DNA of 64,000 bases, taken from NCBI GenBank assembly GCA_003279055.1, contig QCBP01000003.1:1-64000 (forward strand), read 5' to 3'. Positions 9,441 through 19,307 of the stretch are shown one piece after another; position 1 is the first letter of the stretch, and the number at the start of each line of letters is the position of its first letter. Position numbers and translations under genes: made by a program. The stretch comes from Prochlorococcus sp. AG-347-I21. Lineage in GTDB: Bacteria; Cyanobacteriota; Cyanobacteriia; PCC-6307; Cyanobiaceae. The notes under the pieces are model-generated. The model had not been told where the DNA came from, made no database searches, and saw only the letters and a list, made by a program, of their open reading frames with translations.

Positions 9441-11774
9441 TTAATCTTTTGGTTTAGCAAGAGGAAGCAAGCACTTATCTGAATCACAACCTGCTGGTCC
9501 TGCTTCAGATAGTTCTCCAACATCATATTTATTTAGAGCGTCAAAGAAATCGTTATTTACTTTCCTTTCTATTACTTTATTCTGCAATGATATATATTCC
9601 TCTTTACTTATTGGTTCAAAGGGTAATCTCGGGAAAGTAGCGTTAGCACTAAATCTAGCCAGCAATGCTGCTGAAATATATCCCTCATTATTTTCTATTG
9701 CATTATGAATAGCCTTAGCTAAATCCTCGATTTCATTTTCTCTAAATTCTACGGTTGCAGAGGTATTATGCTCTGTGTAAAATTTCTGCACTTGCATGTA
9801 AAAATCAAATTGAGCTAATGCTGAGAAATTATTGATGTCTATTTGATCTGCGCCGTCTATATTTGCCCAACTAACTTCTGTAGGGATTTCAACTAACCAT
9901 TCTGTACATCTTGGATCAAATGGATTATCGAGCAAGCAACCATTTTCATCTTTATCAGATTGAGATGGAACAACTGAGTAACCATAATCCATGCAAGCTA
10001 ACGCGATTGGGTCATTTTTCCTAAAAGTTATTCTTCTTATGAATCTTTGAGCCTTTGGAGGATGCCAACCTGGAGCTGCTCCAGTAAGAAGACTTTTAGT
10101 TCCAGCTGGCTGAACTGTTGTGCATCTATTTGGTCTCCTTAGATTATGCTTATCACAATATTCCCATACAGTTTCTTTTACTATTTTTCTCCAAGAATCT
10201 AAGAATTTAGCTTCCTTTTCTTTGAAGGCCTTCCCTTCTTCGCTATTTGGCCTTCCTGCTTCCCACCATTTCAACCATGGCGTCCCAAAGGCATGGACAC
10301 AAAAATCAAATAATCCAGTGAAACTTACTCCTACGATAGGATCATATTCCCTACTTTTTCTGTAACGCTCAACTTCAAATTCATGATTAAGTAAGCATGC
10401 TACAGAAAGAGCGGCTGCTTTAAAAGCTTTTTTTTGCTCTTCAAAATTTCCTGGATCAATCTGATTTAAATGAACTTCAGCCAAATTGCAATGGAAATCA
10501 TTTCCCAAGATCTCCCCACAAGGGTTAAGTCCATATCGGCTCATCCTGTGGTCTAACTCTTCTTCTGAAAAAGGACCATAACTACTATTTATCCAATTTC
10601 TCGCTTCATCCTTGCCTTGTTCTGAGTAGATTTCAATAAATTCTTTTCTCAATTCATCATCTTTGAGAATATCTGCATTTGACCTCGCGATTGCTTCTGG
10701 TGCAAATTGAATGGCTCCCTCACCTGAATGGAATTGTTTTGTTACTGCATCCAAAACAGTTTGGTAAGTGGGTTTTGTATGGTAAACCCTAGTATGATTG
10801 GCCATTCTGAGGGCATCTTTTTCAGGATCTATTCTCCAATTACCATTCTCATCTTGACTCCATAAATTTTCTTTTGCTGATGCGGCTTCCTTATCATCTG
10901 AAGCAAATTGTCTCATTCCAGCGCTTCTTCTTATATTTCCAGCAACTATAGTTACTGCAGCTTCATCAATTAATAAACAACATTCTACTGTACTTAATTT
11001 CCTGCCTATTGCCTTTCCAAGAAGTGATGCGACTCTGGAGTAGAGATCTTTCAATTTAATAGGATTTGCCATACCACCAAAACCTTTTAATGATTCTCCA
11101 GCAGGTCTAATATCTTCCAAATTTATATAAACATCAAGTTCTCTTTCAAGATTTTCATTACTTGATGCCTCAAGAAGATATTTATAGCTATCTACCCAGC
11201 CTCTTCTGCTATCTCCAACTTTGATGTAAAGATCTTTTCCTTTGATTTCTATTGATGACTTTTCTTCTCTTTGATCTTTAGCAGTTATTCCAACTTCACT
11301 GACTGATTTAATATTTATTTTGTTAATTACCGTAGGTAGATTATTTATAAAATGAGGTTCAATTATTGCACCTGTTCCACATCCCATCATTGCTAAGTCC
11401 ATCATTAATGCGAAGGCTTCCCAATCAATTAAGTTTGTTGAGGTGCAGTTGTATGCTCCTGAGAAATTTTGGTTCTTGTTAATCCAAGGGGTTCCGCCTA
11501 TCCATAACCATCTTCCCGAAGGTTGGGCTTTTTGGTTACTTTGCATCTCTCTCATTAGGATCAATTCTTCATCAGAAAGTTTTCCTAATTCTTTTAATCC
11601 CGATAAATTCCTTTCGCCTACTTCGCTCCAGTTCTCCCTTTTGCCAGATAAAGTTTTTCTACTGTAAGATCTGAAAAAAACTGGATAAGCAGCCGGCGCA
11701 GTCTTTGGAAAATCATCTTTTTTAAGATTATTGGAATTGCTTTTTGAAGAAGCTTTATTTGGTGTAACTGTCAC
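9441..11774 (-). CDS. nrdJ: Adenosylcobalamin-dependent ribonucleotide reductase, class II
   Basis: A cytoplasmic monomeric class II reductase that makes deoxynucleotides from ribonucleoside triphosphates using B12. The expected features are present: the redox Cys of GAYNCTS, the NPCGE active-site Cys with its Glu, and the C-terminal shuttle pair CxxxxC (GCDSDKC). The length from GTG 11774 is 777 residues, normal for the family. The frame stays open to an ATG at 11849, but those 25 extra codons encode a hydrophobic stretch absent from the usual soluble start, so the GTG giving MTVTPNKASSKS is preferred. It makes the cell dependent on cobalamin, as is usual in Prochlorococcus. Confidence 0.95.
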   Translation of the reverse strand: MTVTPNKASSKSNSNNLKKDDFPKTAPAAYPVFFRSYSRKTLSGKRENWSEVGERNLSGLKELGKLSDEELILMREMQSNQKAQPSGRWLWIGGTPWINKNQNFSGAYNCTSTNLIDWEAFALMMDLAMMGCGTGAIIEPHFINNLPTVINKINIKSVSEVGITAKDQREEKSSIEIKGKDLYIKVGDSRRGWVDSYKYLLEASSNENLERELDVYINLEDIRPAGESLKGFGGMANPIKLKDLYSRVASLLGKAIGRKLSTVECCLLIDEAAVTIVAGNIRRSAGMRQFASDDKEAASAKENLWSQDENGNWRIDPEKDALRMANHTRVYHTKPTYQTVLDAVTKQFHSGEGAIQFAPEAIARSNADILKDDELRKEFIEIYSEQGKDEARNWINSSYGPFSEEELDHRMSRYGLNPCGEILGNDFHCNLAEVHLNQIDPGNFEEQKKAFKAAALSVACLLNHEFEVERYRKSREYDPIVGVSFTGLFDFCVHAFGTPWLKWWEAGRPNSEEGKAFKEKEAKFLDSWRKIVKETVWEYCDKHNLRRPNRCTTVQPAGTKSLLTGAAPGWHPPKAQRFIRRITFRKNDPIALACMDYGYSVVPSQSDKDENGCLLDNPFDPRCTEWLVEIPTEVSWANIDGADQIDINNFSALAQFDFYMQVQKFYTEHNTSATVEFRENEIEDLAKAIHNAIENNEGYISAALLARFSANATFPRLPFEPISKEEYISLQNKVIERKVNNDFFDALNKYDVGELSEAGPAGCDSDKCLLPLAKPKD

Positions 11775-11907
11775 GATAAAAAAAAGTATGTAAATAACCC
11801 GTACTGGAAGAATAACTCTACCTGTGGCGTCTGCAACCATTCTTACCACTATTTAACGGTTTGTGTAGAATTATGTTTAATATGAAATCTTTGTTTCAAG
11901 AAAGGAT

Positions 11908-12603
11908 ATGAAAAGAATCCCTGAACCTGAATTAATGGTAGAAAAAGAGCAGGTCATTTCTTATGACGAAGCTGATTTTTCAGAAGGGGAAGTTAATCTA
12001 ATTAATCAAATAAATTATTATCTTTTGAGAAAAAATATTTATTTAGGTGAAAAAGATTTAATAGTTGATTTAGGATGCGGCCCAGGAAATATTTCGGAGA
12101 AGTTAGCAATAAAATGGCCTAATACTGAAGTTGTTGGAATAGATGGTTCTAAAGAGATGATTTTAAGAGCAGAGTATAATAAAAGTATTTCTACTAATCA
12201 AAAAAATTTAAAAAATTTAAGTTACATTTGTTCTGACATCAAAGACATTAAATCAAATAATTTCTTAATTAACAAAAGAATTAGTTTGCTTGTAAGTAAT
12301 AGTTTGATTCATCACATTACCAATCTTGAAGATTTCTTCAATACCATAAGAAGTTTGTCTAGTAATATCACTGTAAATTTTCACAAGGACTTAAAAAGGC
12401 CATTAGATGAAAAGTCTGCTTTAGAACTCAAATCACAATGTTCGAAAAAATATAATGAGATTTTAACTAATGATTATTATGCATCTTTAAGGGCTTCTTA
12501 TACTTTTAAAGAGTTAAAAAATTTCACTTTAGAGAATGATCTATCCTCTTTAGATGTGTTTGAAGAAGGTGATAATTATTTAATAGTCTATGGTAATGTT
12601 TAA
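11908..12603 (+). CDS. Class I SAM-dependent methyltransferase
   Basis: A 231-residue Rossmann methyltransferase. Motif I is LIVDLGCGPGNISE (~50-63), the acidic end of strand 2 is VVGIDGSKEM, and a motif LLVSNSLIHHI marks strand 4. The substrate cannot be read from the sequence; the fold resembles ubiquinone/tRNA-type small-molecule methylases. It is divergent from nrdJ and followed 31 bases later by prfC, so it may be cotranscribed with it. Confidence 0.8.
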   Translation: MKRIPEPELMVEKEQVISYDEADFSEGEVNLINQINYYLLRKNIYLGEKDLIVDLGCGPGNISEKLAIKWPNTEVVGIDGSKEMILRAEYNKSISTNQKNLKNLSYICSDIKDIKSNNFLINKRISLLVSNSLIHHITNLEDFFNTIRSLSSNITVNFHKDLKRPLDEKSALELKSQCSKKYNEILTNDYYASLRASYTFKELKNFTLENDLSSLDVFEEGDNYLIVYGNV

Positions 12604-12634
12604 GAATTAAGTGAAAGCCCCTAATATTATATAA

Positions 12635-14272
12635 ATGAGCTTTGGTACTAAAATTCTAAATAATAAAGAAATACTGGATGCAGTAAATAAAAGAAGAAAT
12701 TTTGCTATTATTTCACATCCAGATGCTGGGAAAACGACTCTTACTGAAAAGCTTCTTTTGTATGGAGGTGCCATTCAACAGGCAGGAGCAGTAAAAGCTA
12801 GGGGTAATCAGAGAAAAGCCACCTCAGACTGGATGGAACTTGAGAAACAAAGAGGTATTTCTATTACATCAACTGTATTGCAATTTGAATATGAAAGATC
12901 AGTAATCAATCTATTAGATACGCCAGGACACCAAGATTTCTCTGAAGATACTTATAGAACATTAGCTGCTGCTGATAATGCAGTTATGTTGGAAGATGCA
13001 GCTAAAGGACTAGAACCTCAAACTAGAAAATTGTTTGAAGTTTGCAAGATGCGAAAAATACCAATATTTACTTTCATAAACAAAATGGATAGACCAGGAA
13101 GAGAGCCATTTTCTTTACTTGATGAAATTGAATCAGAACTTGGATTAAATACCTTACCTATTAACTGGCCAATTGGGAGTGGCGAGGAATTTAGAGGAGT
13201 TATTGATAGATTTTCGAGAGAGGTAATTTTATTTGATAAAGCCGTGAGAGGTAAACAATCGAATGAGAAAAGATTAAGTCTTGAAGATAAAGAGCTATCA
13301 AAATATGTAGAGATAGATTTACTTGAAAACTCACTTGAAGAATTGGAGGTTCTTGATGCGGCAGGATCGAAATTTGAAAAAGAAAAAGTTTTTAATGGCT
13401 CTTTAACCCCAGTTTTCTTTGGATCTGCCATGACTAATTTTGGTGTAAGACCATTTTTAGATAGTTTTTTAAAAATGGCACAAAAACCAACTTCAAGAAA
13501 TAGTAATAAAGGGGATATTGAACCTGCAAGCGATGAATTTAGTGGGTTTGTTTTTAAACTTCAGGCAAATATGGATCCAAAGCACAGAGATAGGGTTGCT
13601 TTTATAAGAGTTTGTAGTGGCAAATTTGAAAAGGATATGTCAGTTAAACATTCCAGAACTGGGAAAACAATCAGATTATCAAGACCACAAAAAATATTTG
13701 GGCAAGATAGAGAAGTAGTTGATGATGCCTATCCTGGAGATGTTATTGGTTTAAATAACCCAGGTATGTTTTCTATTGGAGATACTCTTTATACTGGTTC
13801 GCATCTAGAATATGAGGGCATACCATCCTTTAGTCCTGAAATTTTCAGCTGGCTTAGAAATCCAAATCCCTCAGCATTTAAAAACTTTAGAAAGGGTGTT
13901 AATGAACTTCGAGAAGAAGGTGCTGTTCAGATTCTTTATGACTTTGATGAGAGCAAAAGAGACCCTATACTCGCAGCTGTTGGCCAATTGCAGTTGGAGG
14001 TAGTAACTCACAGATTAAAAACCGAATATGGTGTAGATGCAAATCTTGAAGCAATGCCATATCAATTGGCTAGATGGATTTCTGATGGATGGCCAGCTAT
14101 TGAAAAACTAGGCAGAATATTTAATTGTAAAGTAGTTAAAGATTGCTGGAATAGGCCAGTTATTCTTTTCAAAAATGAGTGGAATCTAAATCAATTTGTT
14201 GAAGATAATAATCAATTAAATTTAAACAAAGTTGCTCCCGTTGTTAGTGGAGTCGAACCAATTGTTTTATAA
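12635..14272 (+). CDS. prfC: Peptide chain release factor 3
   Basis: A 545-residue translational GTPase that recycles RF1/RF2 from the ribosome. G1 is SHPDAGKTT (27-35), the switch II region is [14 protein letters not shown], and NKMD is the G4 guanine motif. Length and C-terminal domains fit RF3 rather than EF-G (about 690). Start ATG, 31 bases after the methyltransferase gene. Confidence 0.95.
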   Translation: MSFGTKILNNKEILDAVNKRRNFAIISHPDAGKTTLTEKLLLYGGAIQQAGAVKARGNQRKATSDWMELEKQRGISITSTVLQFEYERSVINLLDTPGHQDFSEDTYRTLAAADNAVMLEDAAKGLEPQTRKLFEVCKMRKIPIFTFINKMDRPGREPFSLLDEIESELGLNTLPINWPIGSGEEFRGVIDRFSREVILFDKAVRGKQSNEKRLSLEDKELSKYVEIDLLENSLEELEVLDAAGSKFEKEKVFNGSLTPVFFGSAMTNFGVRPFLDSFLKMAQKPTSRNSNKGDIEPASDEFSGFVFKLQANMDPKHRDRVAFIRVCSGKFEKDMSVKHSRTGKTIRLSRPQKIFGQDREVVDDAYPGDVIGLNNPGMFSIGDTLYTGSHLEYEGIPSFSPEIFSWLRNPNPSAFKNFRKGVNELREEGAVQILYDFDESKRDPILAAVGQLQLEVVTHRLKTEYGVDANLEAMPYQLARWISDGWPAIEKLGRIFNCKVVKDCWNRPVILFKNEWNLNQFVEDNNQLNLNKVAPVVSGVEPIVL

Positions 14273-14323
14273 AGTCTTAATGGATTATAAAATTAGTTAG
14301 TCTGTTAGTATAAGAAAAAAATT

Positions 14324-14998
14324 TTGGACTCAAACACCAGTAAAAACAATAATGAAAAATCACCTTATGAAATTTTAGGTGTAAAAGAAGGTGCTGCTTT
14401 TGAGGATATTCAGAAGGCTAGAGATATTAAAGTTAAAGAGGCTGGCGAAGATTTAATTTTAAAAGCGAAAATAGAATCTTCCTTTGATAAATTACTTATG
14501 GGGAGTTTGAAAGCCAGGCAATCAGGAAATGTAAGCTATGAAGCTGTGAGTGCCTCAAAAAAAGAAAAACAAATTAATCAATTTACAAATAATAATTTCC
14601 CACTGCTATCTAAGATAAAAAATTTAAATAATAACTCTAAGAACTCAAGTCAATATACTCTGCCAAAAATACCCGCCCCCTCGTTTGATAATCTTTCAAT
14701 AAAAATATCTGTTGGTCTACTATTTTTAATTTTGTTATTTATCAGTCCAGACTCTAATAATAGACTTTTACTTTCTATCTCAACATTAATACTTACCTAT
14801 ACTCAAATTAAATCGGGGAAAAGATTTATAGGTTCTCTTGGTTGGAGTGTTACCTTTCTCTCGATAGGATTAATATTTGGTGGATTGCTTGAAAATAATT
14901 CTTTCATTCAGGAAGTATCAAACAACTCTTTATCAATACAAAAAATTCAAAGTATTCCAGCCATGGTTATTTTATGGCTAGGCGTAATTTTTTTATGA
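14324..14998 (+). CDS. CPP1-like (DnaJ-like) membrane protein
   Basis: A 224-residue protein with an N-terminal J-like domain ([21 protein letters not shown], ~13-33) lacking the HPD motif, a linker, and three or four C-terminal membrane spans (~130-224). This is the layout of CPP1/DUF3353 proteins, which in plants hold protochlorophyllide oxidoreductase at the membrane. The start is TTG. Its 3' end overlaps that of the convergent hslO by six bases. Confidence 0.8.
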   Translation: MDSNTSKNNNEKSPYEILGVKEGAAFEDIQKARDIKVKEAGEDLILKAKIESSFDKLLMGSLKARQSGNVSYEAVSASKKEKQINQFTNNNFPLLSKIKNLNNNSKNSSQYTLPKIPAPSFDNLSIKISVGLLFLILLFISPDSNNRLLLSISTLILTYTQIKSGKRFIGSLGWSVTFLSIGLIFGGLLENNSFIQEVSNNSLSIQKIQSIPAMVILWLGVIFL

Positions 14999-15901
14999 TT
15001 GGTTTTCTATCATTGATTTAATTTCTTCATAATTTACAAGATATTTATTCTTACAAAATTCACAAACCAACTCTGCTTTGCCCTCTTTCTTGAGGATGTC
15101 TTCCAACTCACTCTTATCAAGCATTTTCATCGCATTTAAACTTCTTTGTTTGGAACACTTGCATTTAAAACTTACTTCTTGGGAACGAGCTTTTTCAGAG
15201 ATTGATTTATCGTCAATATCGGGAAATATATTTCTAATTAACGAAAGAAGATTATCTTTTGACTTAAATAGTTCTTCGCTGAAAGAATTAATTTCTTTAC
15301 ATCTTTCTTCAAGTAGTGAGACAAGTAGAGGGTCAGTATCTTTTTTAGGTAGAACTTGAGCTAATAAGCCACCACTACAAATAACACTTTTATTTTGAAT
15401 TTTTTCTCCAATAAATACAGCGGAGGGAGTTTGCTCTGAATGATATAAATATGAAGCTAAGTCTTCAGCAATATTTCCATTTACTAATTCAACAGTGCTT
15501 GTAAAGGGTTCTCCAAATCCACTATCTCTAATTACATTTAAATATCCTGTACCTAATGCTTTTGTAAAATCAAATGAATATTTATTATTGCCTATTTTGA
15601 CTAGGTCTAATTCTAAATTAGGATTCCCTACATAACCCCTAACTTTTCCATCTCTACCTGCATCAACTAGTAATCCTTTTAAAGGTCCGTCAGATCTAAC
15701 TCTTAAAGTAACTCTCCCATGCATTATCTTCATCGAGCTTGCTAAAAGCAGTGAAGCACTAAATGCTCTTCCTAAGATACAAGTGGTTAAATAAGAAAGA
15801 TCGTGTCTTTTTTTTGCTTCTAAAGAAGATTCTGTTGTTAAGACCGCAACTAATCTTATTCCTCCATTTGCTGCAGTTGCCCGAACTATCCTATCCTGCA
15901 T
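14993..15901 (-). CDS. hslO: Redox-regulated chaperone Hsp33
   Basis: A 302-residue cytoplasmic holdase switched on by oxidation. The C-terminal zinc site is complete: CKC at 247-249 and CEFC at 280-283, together CxC and CxxC. The N-terminal domain has the family's [15 protein letters not shown] segment. It ends inside the last codons of the convergent CPP1-like gene and begins nine bases after the ECF-type ATPase gene, so the two are probably cotranscribed. Confidence 0.95.
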   Translation of the reverse strand: MQDRIVRATAANGGIRLVAVLTTESSLEAKKRHDLSYLTTCILGRAFSASLLLASSMKIMHGRVTLRVRSDGPLKGLLVDAGRDGKVRGYVGNPNLELDLVKIGNNKYSFDFTKALGTGYLNVIRDSGFGEPFTSTVELVNGNIAEDLASYLYHSEQTPSAVFIGEKIQNKSVICSGGLLAQVLPKKDTDPLLVSLLEERCKEINSFSEELFKSKDNLLSLIRNIFPDIDDKSISEKARSQEVSFKCKCSKQRSLNAMKMLDKSELEDILKKEGKAELVCEFCKNKYLVNYEEIKSMIENQS

Positions 15902-15910
15902 GATTTTCTT

Positions 15911-16537
15911 TTAAAAATTTTTAATTTTCCCTTTTTCCAAGAATAATATCCTAGAAGGAATTCCTTCAAATAAGGCAGGTTCATGAGTAACAATAATAAT
16001 TGTATTTTTATTTTTTAGATCAAGAATTAAATTCTTCACATCATTTCTCATTGAATAGTCTAATCCAGCAGTTGGTTCATCAAGTAAAAGAATTGAGGGG
16101 TTTCTAAGTAGTTGTACTGCTACAGCTAGCCGCCTTTGTTGTCCGCCACTTAGTTGTTCTGGTGGTTGGGTCAGATCAATTTTTTTTAAACCAACTTTAT
16201 TTAAAACTATTTCTATATTTTTTTCTCTTAAAGATTTATGGCCTATTTTTAATTCTTTCCCAATCGTTGTACCTATAAAGTATCTTTCGGGAAATTGGAA
16301 TACTACTCCACAAAACCATCTTCTTTGTCTAGATGATAAAATTTTATTCTTCCATTCAATTTTGCCTTTTTGTGGATTTATTAATCCGCTTATTATTTCG
16401 AGAAGTGTTGTTTTCCCAGAACCACTATTACCACAAATTAAAATGATTTCATTTTCATGAACTTTTAAATTTAAATTGTCTATTATTTTTCTTTCACCAG
16501 TTTGGGGTTGATAAGATATTTCTTTTAAATCAAGCAT
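15911..16537 (-). CDS. ECF/CbiO-type ABC transporter ATPase
   Basis: A 208-residue ATPase subunit. Walker A is GNSGSGKTT, the Q-loop region is VVFQFPERYF (the FQFPE type of ECF transporters), the signature is LSGGQQRR, Walker B is LLLDEPT, and the H-loop is VTHEP. It likely energises uptake of a metal ion or vitamin. No membrane or substrate-binding partner is nearby, so substrate is unknown. Located just upstream of hslO. Confidence 0.85.
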   Translation of the reverse strand: MLDLKEISYQPQTGERKIIDNLNLKVHENEIILICGNSGSGKTTLLEIISGLINPQKGKIEWKNKILSSRQRRWFCGVVFQFPERYFIGTTIGKELKIGHKSLREKNIEIVLNKVGLKKIDLTQPPEQLSGGQQRRLAVAVQLLRNPSILLLDEPTAGLDYSMRNDVKNLILDLKNKNTIIIVTHEPALFEGIPSRILFLEKGKIKNF

Positions 16538-16620
16538 TATTAATTAAGTTATAAGTATGAATTTTAATCTAGTAATAACTTACTTATAATAGCTATAGAT
16601 CTAAAAAGCTATTAGTCAAT

Positions 16621-17064
16621 ATGAATATTATTTTTAGGGAAGTTGATCCTTTTAATTGTTGGATATGGATCAGGTTTTCTGAATCACCAACTCAAGATGA
16701 AAAAAATTATTTAGATGGTGTTTTTGATAGCTGGTACGTTTTAGGAAGGTTAGGTGGATTTAATTCTGAAAATTTGCAAACTCATGAAGAGGGTTCTGAT
16801 CTAAGTTGGATGTCCTATGATAATGACCAAAAAAACGCATCTCTTCCAGCCTTAATGCATAATTTAGGAATTATGGAATATCATAACCTGTGGGGAAGAT
16901 GTTGGGTTGATTTTGGGACTTCAGATTCCATTGCAATAGATATATTAATTAATTCTTTGAATGAGATATCAAAAAATTATGTAAAAATTGAGGAGTTAAT
17001 TATTGGGGGTGAAAATAATGATTGGGCAACTGAAGAACATGAAGATTTAGTTTTCAAAGATTAA
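16621..17064 (+). CDS. DUF3531 protein
   Basis: A 147-residue acidic, Trp-rich soluble protein (WIWIRF, SWYVLGRLGG, NLWGRCWVDFG). These phrases match DUF3531, a family of cyanobacteria and plastid-bearing plants. Role unknown. It is followed after nine bases by rsmE, suggesting a three-gene operon with rsmE and the DUF92 gene. Confidence 0.8.
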   Translation: MNIIFREVDPFNCWIWIRFSESPTQDEKNYLDGVFDSWYVLGRLGGFNSENLQTHEEGSDLSWMSYDNDQKNASLPALMHNLGIMEYHNLWGRCWVDFGTSDSIAIDILINSLNEISKNYVKIEELIIGGENNDWATEEHEDLVFKD

Positions 17065-17073
17065 GTGTTTTAG

Positions 17074-17847
17074 ATGGAAGACTTAACAAGATTAATTATT
17101 TCCCATGAAAGAATTGAAAATATTAAGAACAATAATTTAGAACTTTCTAAAGAAGAGGCTCATTATCTAAATAAAGTAATGAGGATAAAAAATGGTAAAG
17201 AAATATTTATAGCTAACGGAAAGGGTTCATTATGGAAAGCATTAAAAGTTAAAAATGATTGTTTAGAAATAATTAAATTAAAAAAACCTTACTTATTTCA
17301 AGAACAAGAAATTTACTTATTAGGTATAGCTGTTGTCATACCAAAAAGTGGTTTTGAGGATATTTTAAAAATGTGCACTGAAATAGGAATTGATTTTATA
17401 CAGCCATTATTTTCAGAAAGACAGGTAAACAAAAATTTAAATTTTTCAAGAAAGCTTTTGAGATGGAATTCAATTATCAAAGAAGCAGTTGAGCAAAGTG
17501 AGAGATTATGGAAACCATCTATTTTAAATGGTATGGATATTATTAAATGGCTAAAAAGTAGAGATAATCAAGAAAGAGTTTCAATTTCTATAACGAGAGA
17601 AGAAACACCATATGACTTAAATAAATGGTTAAGAAAACAACAAGAATTTGCAAACAAAAAAGGAGGTATATTTTGGAATGTAATTGGCCCTGAAGGGGGT
17701 TGGTCCTCTAAAGAAATTGATTTTTTTAATAAAAATAACATTACCTTTGTTAAACTTTCCGACACTATCTTAAGAACTTCGACGGCTAGTATTAACGCAT
17801 CATCAATCCTAAATCAGTGGAGAATTGATTTGAAATTAAAGAATTAG
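17074..17847 (+). CDS. rsmE: 16S rRNA m3U1498 methyltransferase
   Basis: A 257-residue SPOUT methyltransferase. An N-terminal PUA-like domain is followed by the knotted SAM site with GPEGGWS and the closing segment LSDTILRTSTAS, both diagnostic for RsmE. The neighbouring frames are seven to nine bases away on each side, in the same direction. Confidence 0.93.
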   Translation: MEDLTRLIISHERIENIKNNNLELSKEEAHYLNKVMRIKNGKEIFIANGKGSLWKALKVKNDCLEIIKLKKPYLFQEQEIYLLGIAVVIPKSGFEDILKMCTEIGIDFIQPLFSERQVNKNLNFSRKLLRWNSIIKEAVEQSERLWKPSILNGMDIIKWLKSRDNQERVSISITREETPYDLNKWLRKQQEFANKKGGIFWNVIGPEGGWSSKEIDFFNKNNITFVKLSDTILRTSTASINASSILNQWRIDLKLKN

Positions 17848-17853
17848 ATAAAT

Positions 17854-18597
17854 ATGGATTTAATTAGAAATCAATTTTTTATAGGTTTTTGCATTAATTT
17901 TATTTTGATTTATATATTTTGCAGGATTCCTTTGATGACGAAAAGTGGTTGGGTAAGTGCAGGCATCTTAGGCACAATTTTGTGGGGATGTTTGTCTTGG
18001 CAGGGATGGATGTCAGTTGTACTTTATTTATTATTTGGATCCCTCGTTACCAAAATAGGTTTTAAATTTAAAAAAGCACAAGGAATTGCTGAAAAAAGAG
18101 GCGGGAGGAGAGGTCCTGAGAATGTCTGGGGCTCAGCAGCTACAGGATTATTTCTTGCCATTATGACCAAATTTAATGCTGCCAATGTAGTGATGTTTAA
18201 AGTAGGTTTTGCTGCAAGTTTTGCTGCAAAGTTGGCGGATACTTTTGGTAGCGAAATTGGGAAAAGATTTGGTAAAGACACATACTTAATTACTTCACTT
18301 AAAAAGGTGGATAGGGGAACTGAGGGAGGAATAAGTATAGAAGGAACATTAGCTAGTGTTTTGGGATCAATATTTATGGCTTTTATAATGCTTCGTCTAT
18401 CAATTATTTCTACAAAATATCATTTTATAGTTGTTGTGGTTTCTGGATTCTTGGCAACACTTTCCGAAAGTATTATTGGTGCTAAATTTCAAAACAAATA
18501 TAAATTAAGTAATGAGTTGGTAAATGCTATTCAGACAAGTATTGCTTCTGTTTTTGCTATCTTTGCTATTATTTTATGTTCATATTTTTTAAATTAA
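17854..18597 (+). CDS. DUF92/VTE6-like phytyl-phosphate kinase family membrane protein
   Basis: A 247-residue protein with about six membrane spans. The conserved features are KKAQGIAEKRGGRRGPENVWG, FAAKLADTFGSEIGK and TEGGISIEGT, as in the DUF92 family. In plants and Synechocystis this family includes VTE6, which phosphorylates phytyl phosphate for tocopherol and phylloquinone synthesis; chlorophyll-derived phytol salvage is a reasonable inference here. It follows rsmE by six bases. Confidence 0.85.
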   Translation: MDLIRNQFFIGFCINFILIYIFCRIPLMTKSGWVSAGILGTILWGCLSWQGWMSVVLYLLFGSLVTKIGFKFKKAQGIAEKRGGRRGPENVWGSAATGLFLAIMTKFNAANVVMFKVGFAASFAAKLADTFGSEIGKRFGKDTYLITSLKKVDRGTEGGISIEGTLASVLGSIFMAFIMLRLSIISTKYHFIVVVVSGFLATLSESIIGAKFQNKYKLSNELVNAIQTSIASVFAIFAIILCSYFLN

Positions 18598-18613
18598 TAA
18601 TATTTGGAAAGAC

Positions 18614-19258
18614 TTAGGATTCCTTCCATTTTGTGAGAATCTCCCAGCTTTTAAGTCTTTGGAAAAGCCAAAAATGACCTTCGGAATTTAGATGAATTCC
18701 ATCATGCGTAATCCAATTTTTACTCCTTTTATCAGAGTACATTTCTCTAAAAGTAGGAAGAAATGGGACATTCTGATTGAGGCATACTTCCTCCATTCTC
18801 CTTTCATAAGAATTACAAAAATCATTTGAGTACCATAGACATCCTGCGAACGGCATTTTGCTTTCGTCAACTGGTGTAAGACCAATAACAAATACATTTG
18901 TTTGAGAGTTCATTTCATTAATTAGCCTCTCTAATCCATATTCAAATCCATCTATATCTAATTGATGTCTTCCATTTTTCTGACCAATTGCGGCTGTGTC
19001 GTTAAGACCAACATTCAGTAGGATTGCTTTAGGTTTATTTCTTCTCGTTTCTCCTCTAGATGACCATTCTTTTTCCCATCTAGATGAAACTTTTTCTATC
19101 CCATCTCCCCTAACACCAAGTTGATAAATAACTGGCCCATTGTGGTTATTGCACCAATCTTTTCTAAGCCTCTCACACCATCCACCACCCTCATTATCTC
19201 CCCATCCATAAACTGAGCTATCTCCAATTACAACTAGCTGTTTTGGTAAACTAATCAC
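18614..19258 (-). CDS. SGNH/GDSL-family hydrolase
   Basis: A 214-residue esterase-like protein. Block I is VVIGDSSVYGWGD (catalytic Ser), block III contains GLND, and the C-terminal pair is HDGIHLNSEGH (Asp and His). No signal peptide is seen, so it is probably cytoplasmic. The start is GTG. Substrate unknown. Confidence 0.88.
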   Translation of the reverse strand: MISLPKQLVVIGDSSVYGWGDNEGGGWCERLRKDWCNNHNGPVIYQLGVRGDGIEKVSSRWEKEWSSRGETRRNKPKAILLNVGLNDTAAIGQKNGRHQLDIDGFEYGLERLINEMNSQTNVFVIGLTPVDESKMPFAGCLWYSNDFCNSYERRMEEVCLNQNVPFLPTFREMYSDKRSKNWITHDGIHLNSEGHFWLFQRLKSWEILTKWKES

Positions 19259-19307
19259 TATAACTGGAAAAAAATAATTACTTGATTTAACAAATTATTC
19301 TTACAAA

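Noticed and set aside
11775-11849. N-terminal extension of nrdJ to ATG 11849
   Set aside because: The 25 added residues are hydrophobic and unlike the soluble family start; GTG 11774 fits better.
11775-11907. Possible cobalamin riboswitch ahead of nrdJ (a GCCACAG string)
   Set aside because: The rest of the B12 box and the long conserved helices are missing, and the segment is too short.
13018-13431. 137-codon frame on the minus strand
   Set aside because: Lies wholly inside prfC, whose motifs are intact; Ser-rich composition is typical of an antisense shadow.
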